In this document: positions 37,901 through 45,424 of the stretch, piece by piece
Position numbering within the stretch: position 1 is the stretch's first letter
Layout: each line of letters opens with the position of its first letter
DNA from: DTPU01 sp963827855
Lineage (GTDB): Bacteria > Planctomycetota > Phycisphaerae > Sedimentisphaerales > Anaerobacaceae
DNA: 64,000 bases
Direction: 5' to 3'
NCBI GenBank assembly: GCA_963827855.1
Contig: CAWHBY010000002.1
Location: forward strand, 3,410,001 to 3,474,000
Position numbers and translations under genes: made by a program
Notes under the pieces: model-generated
Told to the model about the DNA's origin: nothing
Databases searched by the model: none
Seen by the model: only the letters and a program-made list of their open reading frames with translations

Positions 37901-39173
37901 GAGATGCAGAGGCAATCCCGGTAACGACAAGAAGGATCAGCATATCCGGGACACGATGTACGAGCTGCTGTTTGGGCATCCCCAGGACTGTGACGTGGCG
38001 AAGCACTACCTGGATGTCATGGGCAAGGTCAATGGGTCGAAGAATAGAGACTGGTTCACATGGACTGAGATTGCAGATTTCCGAACCAGAGTGTGGGCTC
38101 CGTTCTGGAGGGGCGGGTGGTTTGACCAGAGGCTGACTTCAGTTACGTCATCACAGGGGGCCAATGTAGATCCATGGCTGGCTCTCCTGCCTCGCATTGA
38201 TCTGTTTGGTCTTGCTACTGCGAATGAAGAATCCGTCGTGTCGTTCCTGCTTGAGCTCCTTCTGGCTCATGTCGGTTGGGAATCGCTCTTCGGCAAGACT
38301 GGCAAGGAGCCGAGTCTGGTACCACTGCGATTCCAGACTCACAAGGAATGCATGAAGGGGTTCACAGAGACTCTGGTCATGTTCTTCAAACTTCTTTCGC
38401 CGCGCCAGCGAAGGCAGCTAGGGATCGGCGTCCGGAATGAGCATTCAGATATCGGGACGATAAACCCTGGCTGGCTGCGTCTCCTGGAGTCGGGCCATGG
38501 TGAGAAGGCATTTGCCGAGTGGCCCTCACAGGTCTCCCTGCTTTCCAGGCAGTGGATTACCACCGTAGAAGACCTGTTGCCGCGGTATGACATCCGAGAA
38601 TCCATCGAACTGGTCTGCCTGCCCTCTGGCGACGGCTGCGGCTCCTACTGGGAACGCCTGCAACGCATGGGTTTGTCGGGAGCCCGGAAGCAGTCCTACG
38701 GCATACCTGTGGCTGGGACATGGTACCTCGGCGTCCTCCGGGGAGGCAACACAGACCTTGGCGCTGATGTCATGAAAGAGGTGCTATCCAAAGAGCATGA
38801 ACTGCAGCGGCTTCAGGAGCGAAGTGGGGCGCCCGTGTCCTCGCACTTCTATGGAGAGCCATTCGTCGGCGCAAGCGACAAGGGCGCCATGTTCCATTGG
38901 CTACCCTACTCAGATGTCATGAGAGAGCTCGCTCCCCAAGGGATTATACCACAGAAGGTCGTGTTTCCATTCCATCGTACCCAGGTCGCGAACTACCTAG
39001 AGGTGTCCAAGGTCTTCTATGACCTTGTGCGGCACGTGATGCGGATACCCATCAAGGACGAATCGCTGATGTCGGCAGAATCGCAGGCCAAACTCGGAGA
39101 GATGGTCAAGCAGCTTGTCGAGAAGGCATTCGCCCGGCTCAATAGCGAACTAGGCGCAGCTACAAAGGGGTGA
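34995..39173 (+). CDS. Giant KaiC/RecA-like tandem ATPase with solute-binding-protein-like C-terminal region (1392 aa)
   Basis: No known family covers the whole protein. Residues ~20-345 form a KaiC/RadA-like ATPase: Walker A GPPGVGKT (58-65), KKVLYFSKDTSS, Walker B DFLVVIDALS (Asp249), and a closing strand pair (RTLQFVKTRFQKS). Residues ~440-725 repeat the fold with a degenerate P-loop (GSCGEIPLSL, no Lys-Thr), YVNFSGDVEETL and Walker B-like VELLLVDDTAEE. From ~760 the sequence resembles family-1 extracellular solute-binding proteins: VEVRILGPREWSG, CHIVAIDGIWLESLLEGNVL (820-839) and, near 1234-1285, SYGIPVAGTWYLGVLRGGN plus LSKEHELQRLQERSGAPVSS. No signal peptide or membrane segment is visible, so it should be cytoplasmic. 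It may be a sensor-ATPase between the effector and cyclase genes. Confidence 0.75.
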   Translation: MGTEDVVNHKPDSSFRYFNPRIPGLEAMLCQEQAIDDSGQEQGFRFERSHGLNIVIYGPPGVGKTILALQMAAAAAFAGKKVLYFSKDTSSEVLYRRLYRPFRFFLEDRDWSDECLRETHGVGKEGKAIRSRYLPRHGASPGQVTKPEVQFSFLGGVLRGQDGHKDPSLPSQEGTDTFSEDFKRAWNARSRGLIGFADFTDAAFAVDKVDRYSLARSPYQAMGCLLPEFYPLFSKLDGSTTRDFLVVIDALSPAVLEEQLRMQAFFDSDQSSGGGQERPVFVYVMESAELPESSSVAFPPDVQIRLGIRKETHGVRTRTLQFVKTRFQKSLDEETAFVIRGAADQTEDILEVPIQCGPLKTRDSECQGDTSLIFTRKKAGVWIMPPLSHEAIHLRDVDGRSDRDIRFSIDGLDRFTQKVKQKTSGNDGGNTGEGEGGGLAGGGCTLLVTQGSCGEIPLSLHYLLAQLGEAASGGSEGSPPTDNEASYGRPRSVLYVNFSGDVEETLHTIWRHDVLRRAVCDGVEPANLETAWNEIRTNLHESAARQTGAEHRERHRLYKIPLSHRPETWPGGSCPQSGPYLYVYVPDFTWLTVEEAMERIAGVLRFQSHITDSESSKCLSCLKIDRAVLDRVGQVQARWPLIQDHKVFISGVVALCARHDVELLLVDDTAEEVPSTGLFTSRWTGAANNILRLRRMPFHGAEAITIDLLKATGRPITVKRPHEVVFGSEGSPEEFRSRVYVEDSFRGYTGLSIGKPERCRMRVELSYDLKGTALYRDVYATQQNLQAAMDGVEVRILGPREWSGINSAYNNLSSGSRDTCHIVAIDGIWLESLLEGNVLHKLSMDELRHLLPVHVKAADDPKKRELSWHDPRVLEESLAKRYVTRSLTTARANIRQKPGGKDREDGAIDLQFAVPMRHNWGVLAACSLSMQFLSHVFRALSSGVRGRRRQGSIMRSTRLTKIEYETFLRRCRGNPGNDKKDQHIRDTMYELLFGHPQDCDVAKHYLDVMGKVNGSKNRDWFTWTEIADFRTRVWAPFWRGGWFDQRLTSVTSSQGANVDPWLALLPRIDLFGLATANEESVVSFLLELLLAHVGWESLFGKTGKEPSLVPLRFQTHKECMKGFTETLVMFFKLLSPRQRRQLGIGVRNEHSDIGTINPGWLRLLESGHGEKAFAEWPSQVSLLSRQWITTVEDLLPRYDIRESIELVCLPSGDGCGSYWERLQRMGLSGARKQSYGIPVAGTWYLGVLRGGNTDLGADVMKEVLSKEHELQRLQERSGAPVSSHFYGEPFVGASDKGAMFHWLPYSDVMRELAPQGIIPQKVVFPFHRTQVANYLEVSKVFYDLVRHVMRIPIKDESLMSAESQAKLGEMVKQLVEKAFARLNSELGAATKG

Positions 39174-39197
39174 ATCGCAGACACCTGAGGGTACTCC

Positions 39198-40226
39198 ATG
39201 ACTCACCGCGAACTGGTTGAAAAGGTCAAAGGGTGGCAATATGGCCTGCAGAGAGACTATGAGCAGGGCTGTCAGATCTGCTTCAGAAAGAGGTTGCCTG
39301 GCCTCTGCGAAGTGTTCAGCCGAGACCCGGGTGTGGCAAAACGGCCAGCGCCCGTTCGTCGGAATGACCTCGAGTTTCTCCCGAGCGTGAAGGCCATTGT
39401 GGTGGGACTAGATATCCGGGAATACACTAGACGGCGGCCGGAACTGCAATTCTTCCTGACCCTCAATCTTCACGCTAGTATCGCCAAGGCCATCAGTATC
39501 CTGCGGAGGGCCTCAGTCGTGCCGCCAGATGAGCCCAGGATCGTCGTTCAGACGGGGGACGGCGCTTTTGTTGTCTTCACATTTCTGGATAGGATCAGTC
39601 CGTTCCACCGAGATGAGTGGAAAAGGCTGGCCCGGCCAGATGCAAGCAGGGAAACAGAAGTGGATATCGTTGCTGGGATGAGAGAAATTGAGATGGAGGG
39701 CCTACCTGAACTCATGCGACGAGCTCTGTCCTTTGTGTTTGCCTTGAACGCCATCACGATTGGAGACAATATAAGACAGGGTTTCCTCTATGACAATGGT
39801 GACCTGGAGGAGCCCACAGAAGGTGTCTTCCCGACGGAATTCCGATATGCCATGACCTATGACGACGTCATACCTCTAGTGGACATCAATGGTACCTTGG
39901 CCTGTGTGGGCAGTGGCTTGATCTCCTGCCACAGGATCCTGTCCACAGATCATGGCAGCCATTTCCTGGTCCAGAAGAGCCTGTTGGACTTGCTGAACCC
40001 GTACGGAGGACTCGCGGCGATCGGAGCGGAGCGTTGGCGGCAGGTGCTGCATGTTGCCACACTCGACGAGGTGAGAGTGAAGAGCGGCCGGTTTCGCTAC
40101 GGGGATGTGTTTGGGTTCCATGGAGATGGGCTGTTACTGCGAGCCCGAGGTCGGACCCGGACTATGCCGATGAGCTACCCAATCGGCAGCCACAATGTTA
40201 CCAGTCTGGACACAACAAATGAGTGA
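39198..40226 (+). CDS. Class III nucleotide-cyclase-like protein, possible Pycsar cyclase (342 aa)
   Basis: ATG 39198 follows the giant ATPase by 24 bases with GAGGG upstream. A helical N terminus (~1-60, with Cys25 and Cys28 close together) precedes a cyclase homology domain: AIVVGLDIREYT supplies the first metal-binding Asp (Asp72), VVQTGDGAFVVF the second (Asp121). LVDINGTLACVGSGLISCHRIL corresponds to the region of the transition-state Arg (Arg246), with the usual neighbouring Asn replaced. Pycsar cyclases are class III cyclases making cCMP or cUMP; base specificity cannot be read here with confidence. A long insert between the second Asp and the Arg block is unusual. Co-location with a PycTM-like gene is the main reason for suggesting a Pycsar role. 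Confidence 0.65.
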   Translation: MTHRELVEKVKGWQYGLQRDYEQGCQICFRKRLPGLCEVFSRDPGVAKRPAPVRRNDLEFLPSVKAIVVGLDIREYTRRRPELQFFLTLNLHASIAKAISILRRASVVPPDEPRIVVQTGDGAFVVFTFLDRISPFHRDEWKRLARPDASRETEVDIVAGMREIEMEGLPELMRRALSFVFALNAITIGDNIRQGFLYDNGDLEEPTEGVFPTEFRYAMTYDDVIPLVDINGTLACVGSGLISCHRILSTDHGSHFLVQKSLLDLLNPYGGLAAIGAERWRQVLHVATLDEVRVKSGRFRYGDVFGFHGDGLLLRARGRTRTMPMSYPIGSHNVTSLDTTNE

Positions 40227-40271
40227 AAGCAGAGATGATCGGTTGCCAAGCAGGTTGTTGAAGGGTACACA

Positions 40272-41912
40272 ATGTGCGAAGTCTCAGATAGTCCGATCGG
40301 CGAACACTTCCGGATGCCTCGGCATGAGCATAGTATCAGGGAAGCTGGAAAGGTCAGGGCTCTGGCCGAGCAGGCTCGGGCGGATGGCTCCGAGGTCGTG
40401 GTCGTAATGGGGCTGGGTTTCGTTGGGACGGTGCTGGCGGCTGTTGTTGCGGACTCGGTAGATAGGCGCACCGGACGGTCCAACAAGTTCGTCATTGGCT
40501 GTGAACGACTAACTAGAGGCAGTTACTGGAAGATCCCGGTCTTGAATCGTGGTGAGTCTCCGGTCAAGGCGGAGGATCCCTCGGTGGCCAGAATGGTTCG
40601 ACGGTGCGTACTTGAGAAGAACACCCTTGTCGCTACGTACGACAATGATTGCCTTCATCTTGCCAACTGCGTGGTTGTTGCTGTACAGTGCGACTATGTG
40701 AAAGACAAAGTCGGAGACGTCAAGGCAGGACGCGTCGACATGGACGCTCTTAGGGCGGTCTTTGAAACGATTGGCAACAAGATCCCTCCAGACTGCCTGA
40801 CTCTGATTGAGACGACGGTGCCTCCTGGCACCACCGAAATGGTGGCTTGGCCTGTCCTCAGGAAGGCCTTCAATCGGAGGCGTATCTTAAGCGATCCTTT
40901 GTTGGCGCATAGTCCCGAGCGGGTGGCGCCAGGTCGTGAGTATGTCGCGTCGATGCGGGACTACCCGCGAGTTTGTGCTGGCTGCAGCCGCGAAGCTCGG
41001 CAGCGAGCAGTGAACTTCCTTCGCGAAGTGCTGAACATGAAGAAGAAGGATGCGCTGACCGTCATGGATCGGCCGATCGAGTCGGAGACGACGAAGGTCA
41101 TTGAGAACTCATATAGGGCTACTATATTGGCCTTTCTGGATGAATGGAGCCTCTTTGCTGAACGCAATGGCATTGACCTGATCAAAGTGATAGAAGCGAT
41201 CAGACGCCGCGATACACACAGTAACATCATATTCCCTGGCCCTGGTATTGGAGGTTATTGCCTGCCTAAAGACGGAGCCCTGGGCTATTGGGCACACAAG
41301 CACCTTCTGGGCTTTGAGGACGACATCTTCAGAATGACGACAGCTGCAATCGACATCAATGACATGCGGGGACTCCATGTCGCTACGCTCACTCGGGATG
41401 CCTTGAAGAACATGGGACGGCAGACGGCGGGTGCCGTCGTCCTCGTCTGTGGTGCAAGTTATCGGCAAGATGTTGCCGACACTCGCAATAGCGGTTCTGA
41501 AGTCGTGGTCCGAAAGCTAGCGGAGATGGGTGCAGAGATAGCCATACATGATCCCTATGTCAAGCGATGGAGAGAACTTGAAGCAGACGATCCTGATGGA
41601 ACCACCCCTCTGTCTCGATTCTTCCAAAATCAAGCCGCCCTCAAGAGGGTCAGAATTGCCAGAGACCTGCGAAAGGCACTGCGAAAGGCAGAGGCTCTGA
41701 TACTGGCCGTGCGACACAAGCCCTATCTGGACTTGAAGCCCCGGGATGTCGTGAAGTGGGTTGGTGGGCCACTGGCGGTGGTTGACTGTTGCGGCATCCT
41801 TAGTGACCGACAGATAAGGGAGTACATAGGACTAGATTGCGAAGTGAAAGCCCTAGGGCGAGGCCATATTGAGGAGATCAAGAAGAGAGTATCCGGCCGG
41901 CCAGGTAGGTAG
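40272..41912 (+). CDS. UDP-glucose/GDP-mannose dehydrogenase family protein (546 aa)
   Basis: Nucleotide-sugar 6-dehydrogenase, a two-step NAD-dependent oxidation to a uronate. Rossmann motif VVVVMGLGFVGTVLA, then ETTVPPGTTEM, the conserved LAHSPERVAPG, the helix TTKVIENSYRATILAFLDEW (Lys/Asn of the active site) and the catalytic cysteine loop GPGIGGYCLPKDG. The C-terminal domain has GASYRQDVADTRNS and IHDPYV. All key residues appear present. The sequence resembles the WecC/TviB-type group acting on UDP-N-acetyl sugars more than Ugd, but that is only an impression. GAAGGG precedes the start and it lies 45 bases after the cyclase gene, so it may share its operon. Such a gene is unexpected next to a Pycsar-like set. 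Confidence 0.85.
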   Translation: MCEVSDSPIGEHFRMPRHEHSIREAGKVRALAEQARADGSEVVVVMGLGFVGTVLAAVVADSVDRRTGRSNKFVIGCERLTRGSYWKIPVLNRGESPVKAEDPSVARMVRRCVLEKNTLVATYDNDCLHLANCVVVAVQCDYVKDKVGDVKAGRVDMDALRAVFETIGNKIPPDCLTLIETTVPPGTTEMVAWPVLRKAFNRRRILSDPLLAHSPERVAPGREYVASMRDYPRVCAGCSREARQRAVNFLREVLNMKKKDALTVMDRPIESETTKVIENSYRATILAFLDEWSLFAERNGIDLIKVIEAIRRRDTHSNIIFPGPGIGGYCLPKDGALGYWAHKHLLGFEDDIFRMTTAAIDINDMRGLHVATLTRDALKNMGRQTAGAVVLVCGASYRQDVADTRNSGSEVVVRKLAEMGAEIAIHDPYVKRWRELEADDPDGTTPLSRFFQNQAALKRVRIARDLRKALRKAEALILAVRHKPYLDLKPRDVVKWVGGPLAVVDCCGILSDRQIREYIGLDCEVKALGRGHIEEIKKRVSGRPGR

Positions 41913-42374
41913 ACGGCCTACAGACATGGCATCCTGAAGCTGGGAGGAACAGGGTCAGCCCTGAATGGTAGATTCGGCTGAAGAACCCCAATTATGTGGA
42001 CTGACTTTGGTGGCTATGGCCGCTGCCTTAGCCGGTCAGTTGCGACAGCATCAGAGTGCTGTCACAGCTCATCAGCTCATCAGATGCTCCATCGTTGCGG
42101 TTCTATCCTTCCTATGCCTCGGGTTTTGTGGGACAGCATTGCCCATCTTGCCCTCTACACGGCTACTGCCACCTCTTGACGCATCTCGAAGTGCATGAGG
42201 CGGACCCATCGCTTGGCATTGATCGCCGCTCCATGCAGGGACAAGGGAAAAAGGGGTCAACCTTGAATGGCACTTCCATAGGTCGCAAGTCATGAACCGA
42301 TGGAACTATAGAGAAGCAGGCCTCCGAGCCGACGAGATTGTTGTTAGAGCAATCCAACAGCAAGGAGGTCTGCA
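41913..42374. other. Intergenic region with two short direct repeats
   Basis: No supported gene. Related words GGGTCAGCCCTGAATGG (near 41954) and GGGTCAACCTTGAATGG (near 42255) lie about 300 bases apart in direct orientation and may bound a small element. Confidence 0.4.
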
Positions 42375-42635
42375 ATGGACAAGTATACCCAAGGACGGCT
42401 GGACAGCCAAGTGCATCGGGTTCGCCGGTATCGGCGGCAAATGGTGGAAGATCGGGACCTGTGCTTCGTGAAGCTATTGCCCAAGGAGCAGCTCCAAGCA
42501 GCTTTGGAGCGGCATCAAGTCTGCTTTCGTGAACGGCTCTATACTCCGCTGCTAACGATCTGGACGTTTCTGTATCAGGTGCTCTCGGCGGATCAATTCT
42601 GCCGGGGAAGCAACGGGTCAGGGCGTAATTTTTGA
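42375..42635 (+). pseudogene. N-terminal fragment of IS4-type transposase
   Basis: AAGGAGG is followed 6 bases later by ATG. The product contains YTPLLTIWTFLYQVLSADQF, the N-terminal signature of IS4-family DDE transposases (consensus TLWxFLxQVLsaDqSCrxAV). It then stops after a short unrelated tail. None of the DDE catalytic core is present, so this is a truncated transposase relic. Confidence 0.7.
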
Positions 42636-42718
42636 TGTCACGTGCTTCCCTCACTGTGTGTCAGCCATCAAAGGTAGCCGATCTGCGAGACACACTGGCC
42701 CGAGTTTGTATGGGCGTC

Positions 42719-42836
42719 TGGCTGACGACCGATAGCGGATAGTCCACAGTCGGTGCTTGGCCTCCTGCGTTCCTCTCTTCTTCTGCTTGCAGCGTCTCAC
42801 CGTCTTATCCCGCGGTCTGACCGGCCTGCCGTCTCA
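42719..42836. repeat. Heptamer and octamer short tandem repeats
   Basis: GGCTGAC, GACCGAT, AGCGGAT, AGTCCAC (7-base units) near 42719-42747, then GTCTCACC, GTCTTATC and related 8-base units near 42791-42836. Same families as at 26991-27318. Confidence 0.55.
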
Positions 42837-42846
42837 TAGAGACGGC

Positions 42847-43169
42847 CTACAGCAACTGCGACAGCAGGGTCTGGGCGGGGACCAGCAGGGGCTGGTGGTT
42901 TTTGGCTGCGAAGCAGTCGGCCTTGACGAAGTCGGCGTCCAGCAGGACCTGGAATGCGAAGGGGGCTTTGACCTGGTCCTGGAAGTGCTTCAAGGCTGGG
43001 CTGAGCTTGTCGTCGCCGGCCTTGGCCTCTACGAGGAACAAGGGTTTGCCAACCTGCGACACGTGGTGGTCTTTCCTACCTGCCGCGGGCCGCAGACCAT
43101 GGCCATCTGGCGATTGGAACCGATCTGGTCCGCCAGGATACTGTCGTAGATTCGCGGTCTGAGAGCCAT
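42847..43169 (-). pseudogene. Internally deleted AAA ATPase (DUF4143 type)
   Basis: Reading the minus strand from ATG 43169: MALRPRIYDSILADQI followed by a Walker A, GPRQVGKTT, is the N terminus of a DUF4143-type ATPase. About 40 codons in, the sequence shifts to another frame encoding GKPLFLVEAKAGDDKLSPAL and PFAFQVLLDADFVKADCFA, the C terminus of the same family. Roughly 300 residues that normally lie between are missing. The joint falls between two similar words (CAGGTAGGAAAG and CAGGTTGGCAAA), consistent with a short-homology deletion. Confidence 0.7.
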
Positions 43170-43187
43170 GCTGACCATTTTCAATAG

Positions 43188-43219
43188 TATCGTAAGTTGG
43201 TCAAGACCAATTTACGATA
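43188..43219. promoter_or_regulatory. 32-bp inverted repeat upstream of the ATPase relic, possible operator
   Basis: Two 15-base arms (TATCGTAAGTTGGTC and GACCAATTTACGATA) separated by AA match except for one position, which is a G-T wobble. It sits 19-50 bases upstream of the relic's start codon, where an operator for a self-regulating ATPase or a promoter-proximal hairpin would be. Confidence 0.5.
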
Positions 43220-43380
43220 TTCCATGTTTTGGACAGGCCGTTGTAGCTGTGGCATGTGGTTGACCCCTCGCGGTTGAAAGAGTAACGTGGTGGGCGTCTC
43301 TTGGCCCGGCAGGGCGGTTCCGCCTCGCGATTGGGTGCGAAACCTGGGCCGGACTACAGGACATGCGAAGGAGAGCAGAC

Positions 43381-43851
43381 ATGGAAGAACAGGTGTGTTG
43401 TCCCAGGTTTGACCCGGCACCGTGGGATGGGAAGGTGCTGGAATGGAAGGACAAGAGGTTCATCAAGGACAGGGTCCGTACGTTCTTTTACATACCGATG
43501 AACTTCGGGGCGGTCATCACGAGGTTGATGGCGAAGATTGCAGGAGCGGGGGCCACTGCGCAGGATTGGATGGGGCTTTCAGACCATACCTCGAAATGGA
43601 ACATGGACCTGTACGTCGCTGTGGACAAGGACGTGCCGGGCACGGAGAACACGACCCTGTCCGGACGGTTCTTCAGCAAGGTCTATGAGGGACCCTTCAA
43701 AGACACGGGCAAGTGGTGCAAGGACTACGAGGCATTCGTCAAGGCCAAGGGCCTGGACGTGAAGAAGTGGTACATGTGGTACACGACCTGCCCGAAGTGT
43801 GCGAAGAAGTACGGCAAGAACTACGTCGTGATCGTGGGCCAGATGGGCTAG
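43381..43851 (+). CDS. Conserved-looking small protein of unknown function (156 aa)
   Basis: ATG 43381 has AGGAG 7 bases upstream. The protein begins EEQVCCPRFDPAPWDGKVLE and contains FYIPMNFGAVITRLMAKI, then WMGLSDHTSKWNMDLYVAV, and ends with a Cys pair, WYTTCPKCAKKYGKNYVVIV. The overall pattern resembles a small family often annotated loosely as hydrolase; I would not assign a reaction. It lacks a signal peptide. A perfect hairpin begins at its stop codon. Confidence 0.75.
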   Translation: MEEQVCCPRFDPAPWDGKVLEWKDKRFIKDRVRTFFYIPMNFGAVITRLMAKIAGAGATAQDWMGLSDHTSKWNMDLYVAVDKDVPGTENTTLSGRFFSKVYEGPFKDTGKWCKDYEAFVKAKGLDVKKWYMWYTTCPKCAKKYGKNYVVIVGQMG

Positions 43852-43870
43852 CCGGCCCTGCGGGCCGGCT
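43850..43870 (+). terminator. Perfect 9-bp hairpin starting in the stop codon
   Basis: AGCCGGCCC / GGGCCGGCT with TGC loop; the A and G of TAG are the first paired bases. No T run follows. Placement matches the hairpin at 26971-26987. Confidence 0.55.
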
Positions 43871-43876
43871 AATCCA

Positions 43877-44000
43877 ACTGTCCCACTGCCTTACCGTCCT
43901 ACCGGCTTTCTCCGGCTGAAAGCTGATGGCTGATAGCTCGGTTGCGAGCTGGACTTCTCTCCTTGCACAGAACGCACAGCTCACAGCTCACAGCGGACTG
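43877..44000. repeat. Octamer then heptamer short tandem repeats
   Basis: CTGTCCCA CTGCCTTA CCGTCCTA is of the octamer type; GGCTGAA AGCTGAT GGCTGAT AGCTCGG (43913-43939) and ACAGCTC ACAGCTC ACAGCGG (43975-43996) are of the heptamer type. They fill the gap between the hairpin and the radical SAM gene. Confidence 0.65.
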
Positions 44001-44019
44001 CTGAGGCAAAGGACTTCGA

Positions 44020-45066
44020 ATGACGGATACCGTGAGCTTCCCTACGAAGGTCTCGTTCACGATCACGAATGTCTGCAACCTGCACTGCCAGATGTGCGGC
44101 CAGTGGAGTCAGGAAGGGTACATGCACGGTCGCAAGGCCCGGCTCAGGCATGAGCTGGGCTTGGCGGACTGGCAGCGGCTGGTAGATGAGCTGGCCAGCC
44201 ACCAGGCGCCTTGGCTGCTCATCCGCGGTGGCGAGCCGTTTCTGTTTCCAGGCATGATGGACCTGCTGAGGTATATCAACAGCCGCGGGCTGCCCGTATC
44301 GATTGACACCAATGGTACGCTTCTCGAGCAGTATGCCGCTGACCTGGTCCGCCTGGGCAGGATCCATCTCACGGTGTCAGTCGATGGCCCTGAGGAGATC
44401 CACGATCAGGTCCGTGGTGTGCCTGGTTGTTTCAAGCGGCTGCAGGCGGGTCTGGCCGAGCTTTCCAGGTTGGACCCCGGCCCACAGCAGGCCGTGAGTC
44501 GGTCGCTCAACTTCACCATCAGTCCCTATTCGGTGGCAGGCCTGGGCGCCATGCCGGATGTGGCACGCCAGTTGGGCGTGGGCACCATCTGCATCGTGCC
44601 TTACTACTATGTGCCGGCAGCAGTCGGCCAGCAGTACGAGCGGGAACTGCATGACCACCTGGGCTGCGCGGGCTTCACATGGCGAGGCTTTCACCATGAG
44701 ACGTCGGGCGTCGACTGGCAGGAGTTCCAGAGGCAACACAGACAGTACCTGGCCAGCCTGGACGGGCTCTACAGCTTCCCCTACATGCCCCTTTCCGAAG
44801 AGGAGTATCGCACCTGGTTCACTGATCCCGTGGCACAGGTGGGCTCTTCAGCATGCGCCAGCGTAGAGACCCTGCTGGACGTTCAGCCGGATGGTACGGT
44901 CAACTTCTGCGTGGATTTTCCAGACTATGCGATCGGCAACGTGCGAGAGGCGACCTTGGCTGAGCTGTGGCGGAGTCCAAAGGCGGAGCGATTCCGTAGC
45001 TACAGGCGGCAACAACCGCTGGCGGTGTGCCACCGCTGCGGCGCAAAGTACATGGGACTCCTATAG
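44020..45066 (+). CDS. Radical SAM protein with SPASM-like C terminus (348 aa)
   Basis: AAGGA precedes ATG 44020 by 6 bases. The [4Fe-4S] and SAM-binding motif is C-N-L-H-C-Q-M-C (Cys19, Cys23, Cys26). The barrel continues with WLLIRGGEPFLFP, VSIDTNGTLL and LTVSVDGPEEIHD. The C-terminal region (CASVETLLDVQPDGTVNFCV, IGNVREATLAELW, CHRCGAKYMG) resembles a SPASM/twitch auxiliary cluster domain with fewer cysteines than usual. Related enzymes modify peptides or act in cofactor maturation; some are anaerobic sulfatase-maturating enzymes, which would fit the sulfatases. This protein is shorter and I cannot confirm that role. No precursor peptide gene is obvious nearby. Confidence 0.85.
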   Translation: MTDTVSFPTKVSFTITNVCNLHCQMCGQWSQEGYMHGRKARLRHELGLADWQRLVDELASHQAPWLLIRGGEPFLFPGMMDLLRYINSRGLPVSIDTNGTLLEQYAADLVRLGRIHLTVSVDGPEEIHDQVRGVPGCFKRLQAGLAELSRLDPGPQQAVSRSLNFTISPYSVAGLGAMPDVARQLGVGTICIVPYYYVPAAVGQQYERELHDHLGCAGFTWRGFHHETSGVDWQEFQRQHRQYLASLDGLYSFPYMPLSEEEYRTWFTDPVAQVGSSACASVETLLDVQPDGTVNFCVDFPDYAIGNVREATLAELWRSPKAERFRSYRRQQPLAVCHRCGAKYMGLL

Positions 45067-45265
45067 GCCGGTCTGCCACGCCAGAATCGAGACATGGCGG
45101 GAACCTGTCACCTGCTCAAGTCACAGGGGGATGACGATCCTATTGGTCATTGGCTGTTGTGTAGTCCCAACTGACTGCAGACGGTATCCGGATGGGTAGG
45201 GCGATTGCCACACTCCCGGTTGTCCTACCCTTATCGCGGTGCGGAGCACATCCGAGGGCCTTCAA

Positions 45266-45424
45266 ATGCCAAGGAAGATCTCACAGACCAACACCTATAC
45301 TGACAAGCTGGTCAAGTTGATCCCAGCGGAGTGGATCAGTGCCTACGTGGCGCTCAAGGGTATCCTCGAGTCTTCACAAGGGGCCACGGTCAGGACATTC
45401 GCTCATGGTACTGGATTGAGCTGA
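45266..45424 (+). pseudogene. N-terminal remnant of a LIPAE-type membrane protein
   Basis: The 52 codons encode SQTNTYTDKLVKLIPAEWIS followed by AYVALKGIL. This resembles the N terminus of small bacterial membrane proteins that start with a KLIPAE motif before the first helix. The frame ends shortly after and no further membrane segments follow, so it is probably truncated. Confidence 0.4.

Noticed and set aside
44020..45066. Calling the radical SAM gene an anaerobic sulfatase-maturating enzyme
   Set aside because: The context is tempting, but it is shorter than usual and shows too few C-terminal cysteines for the SPASM clusters; kept as a generic radical SAM call.
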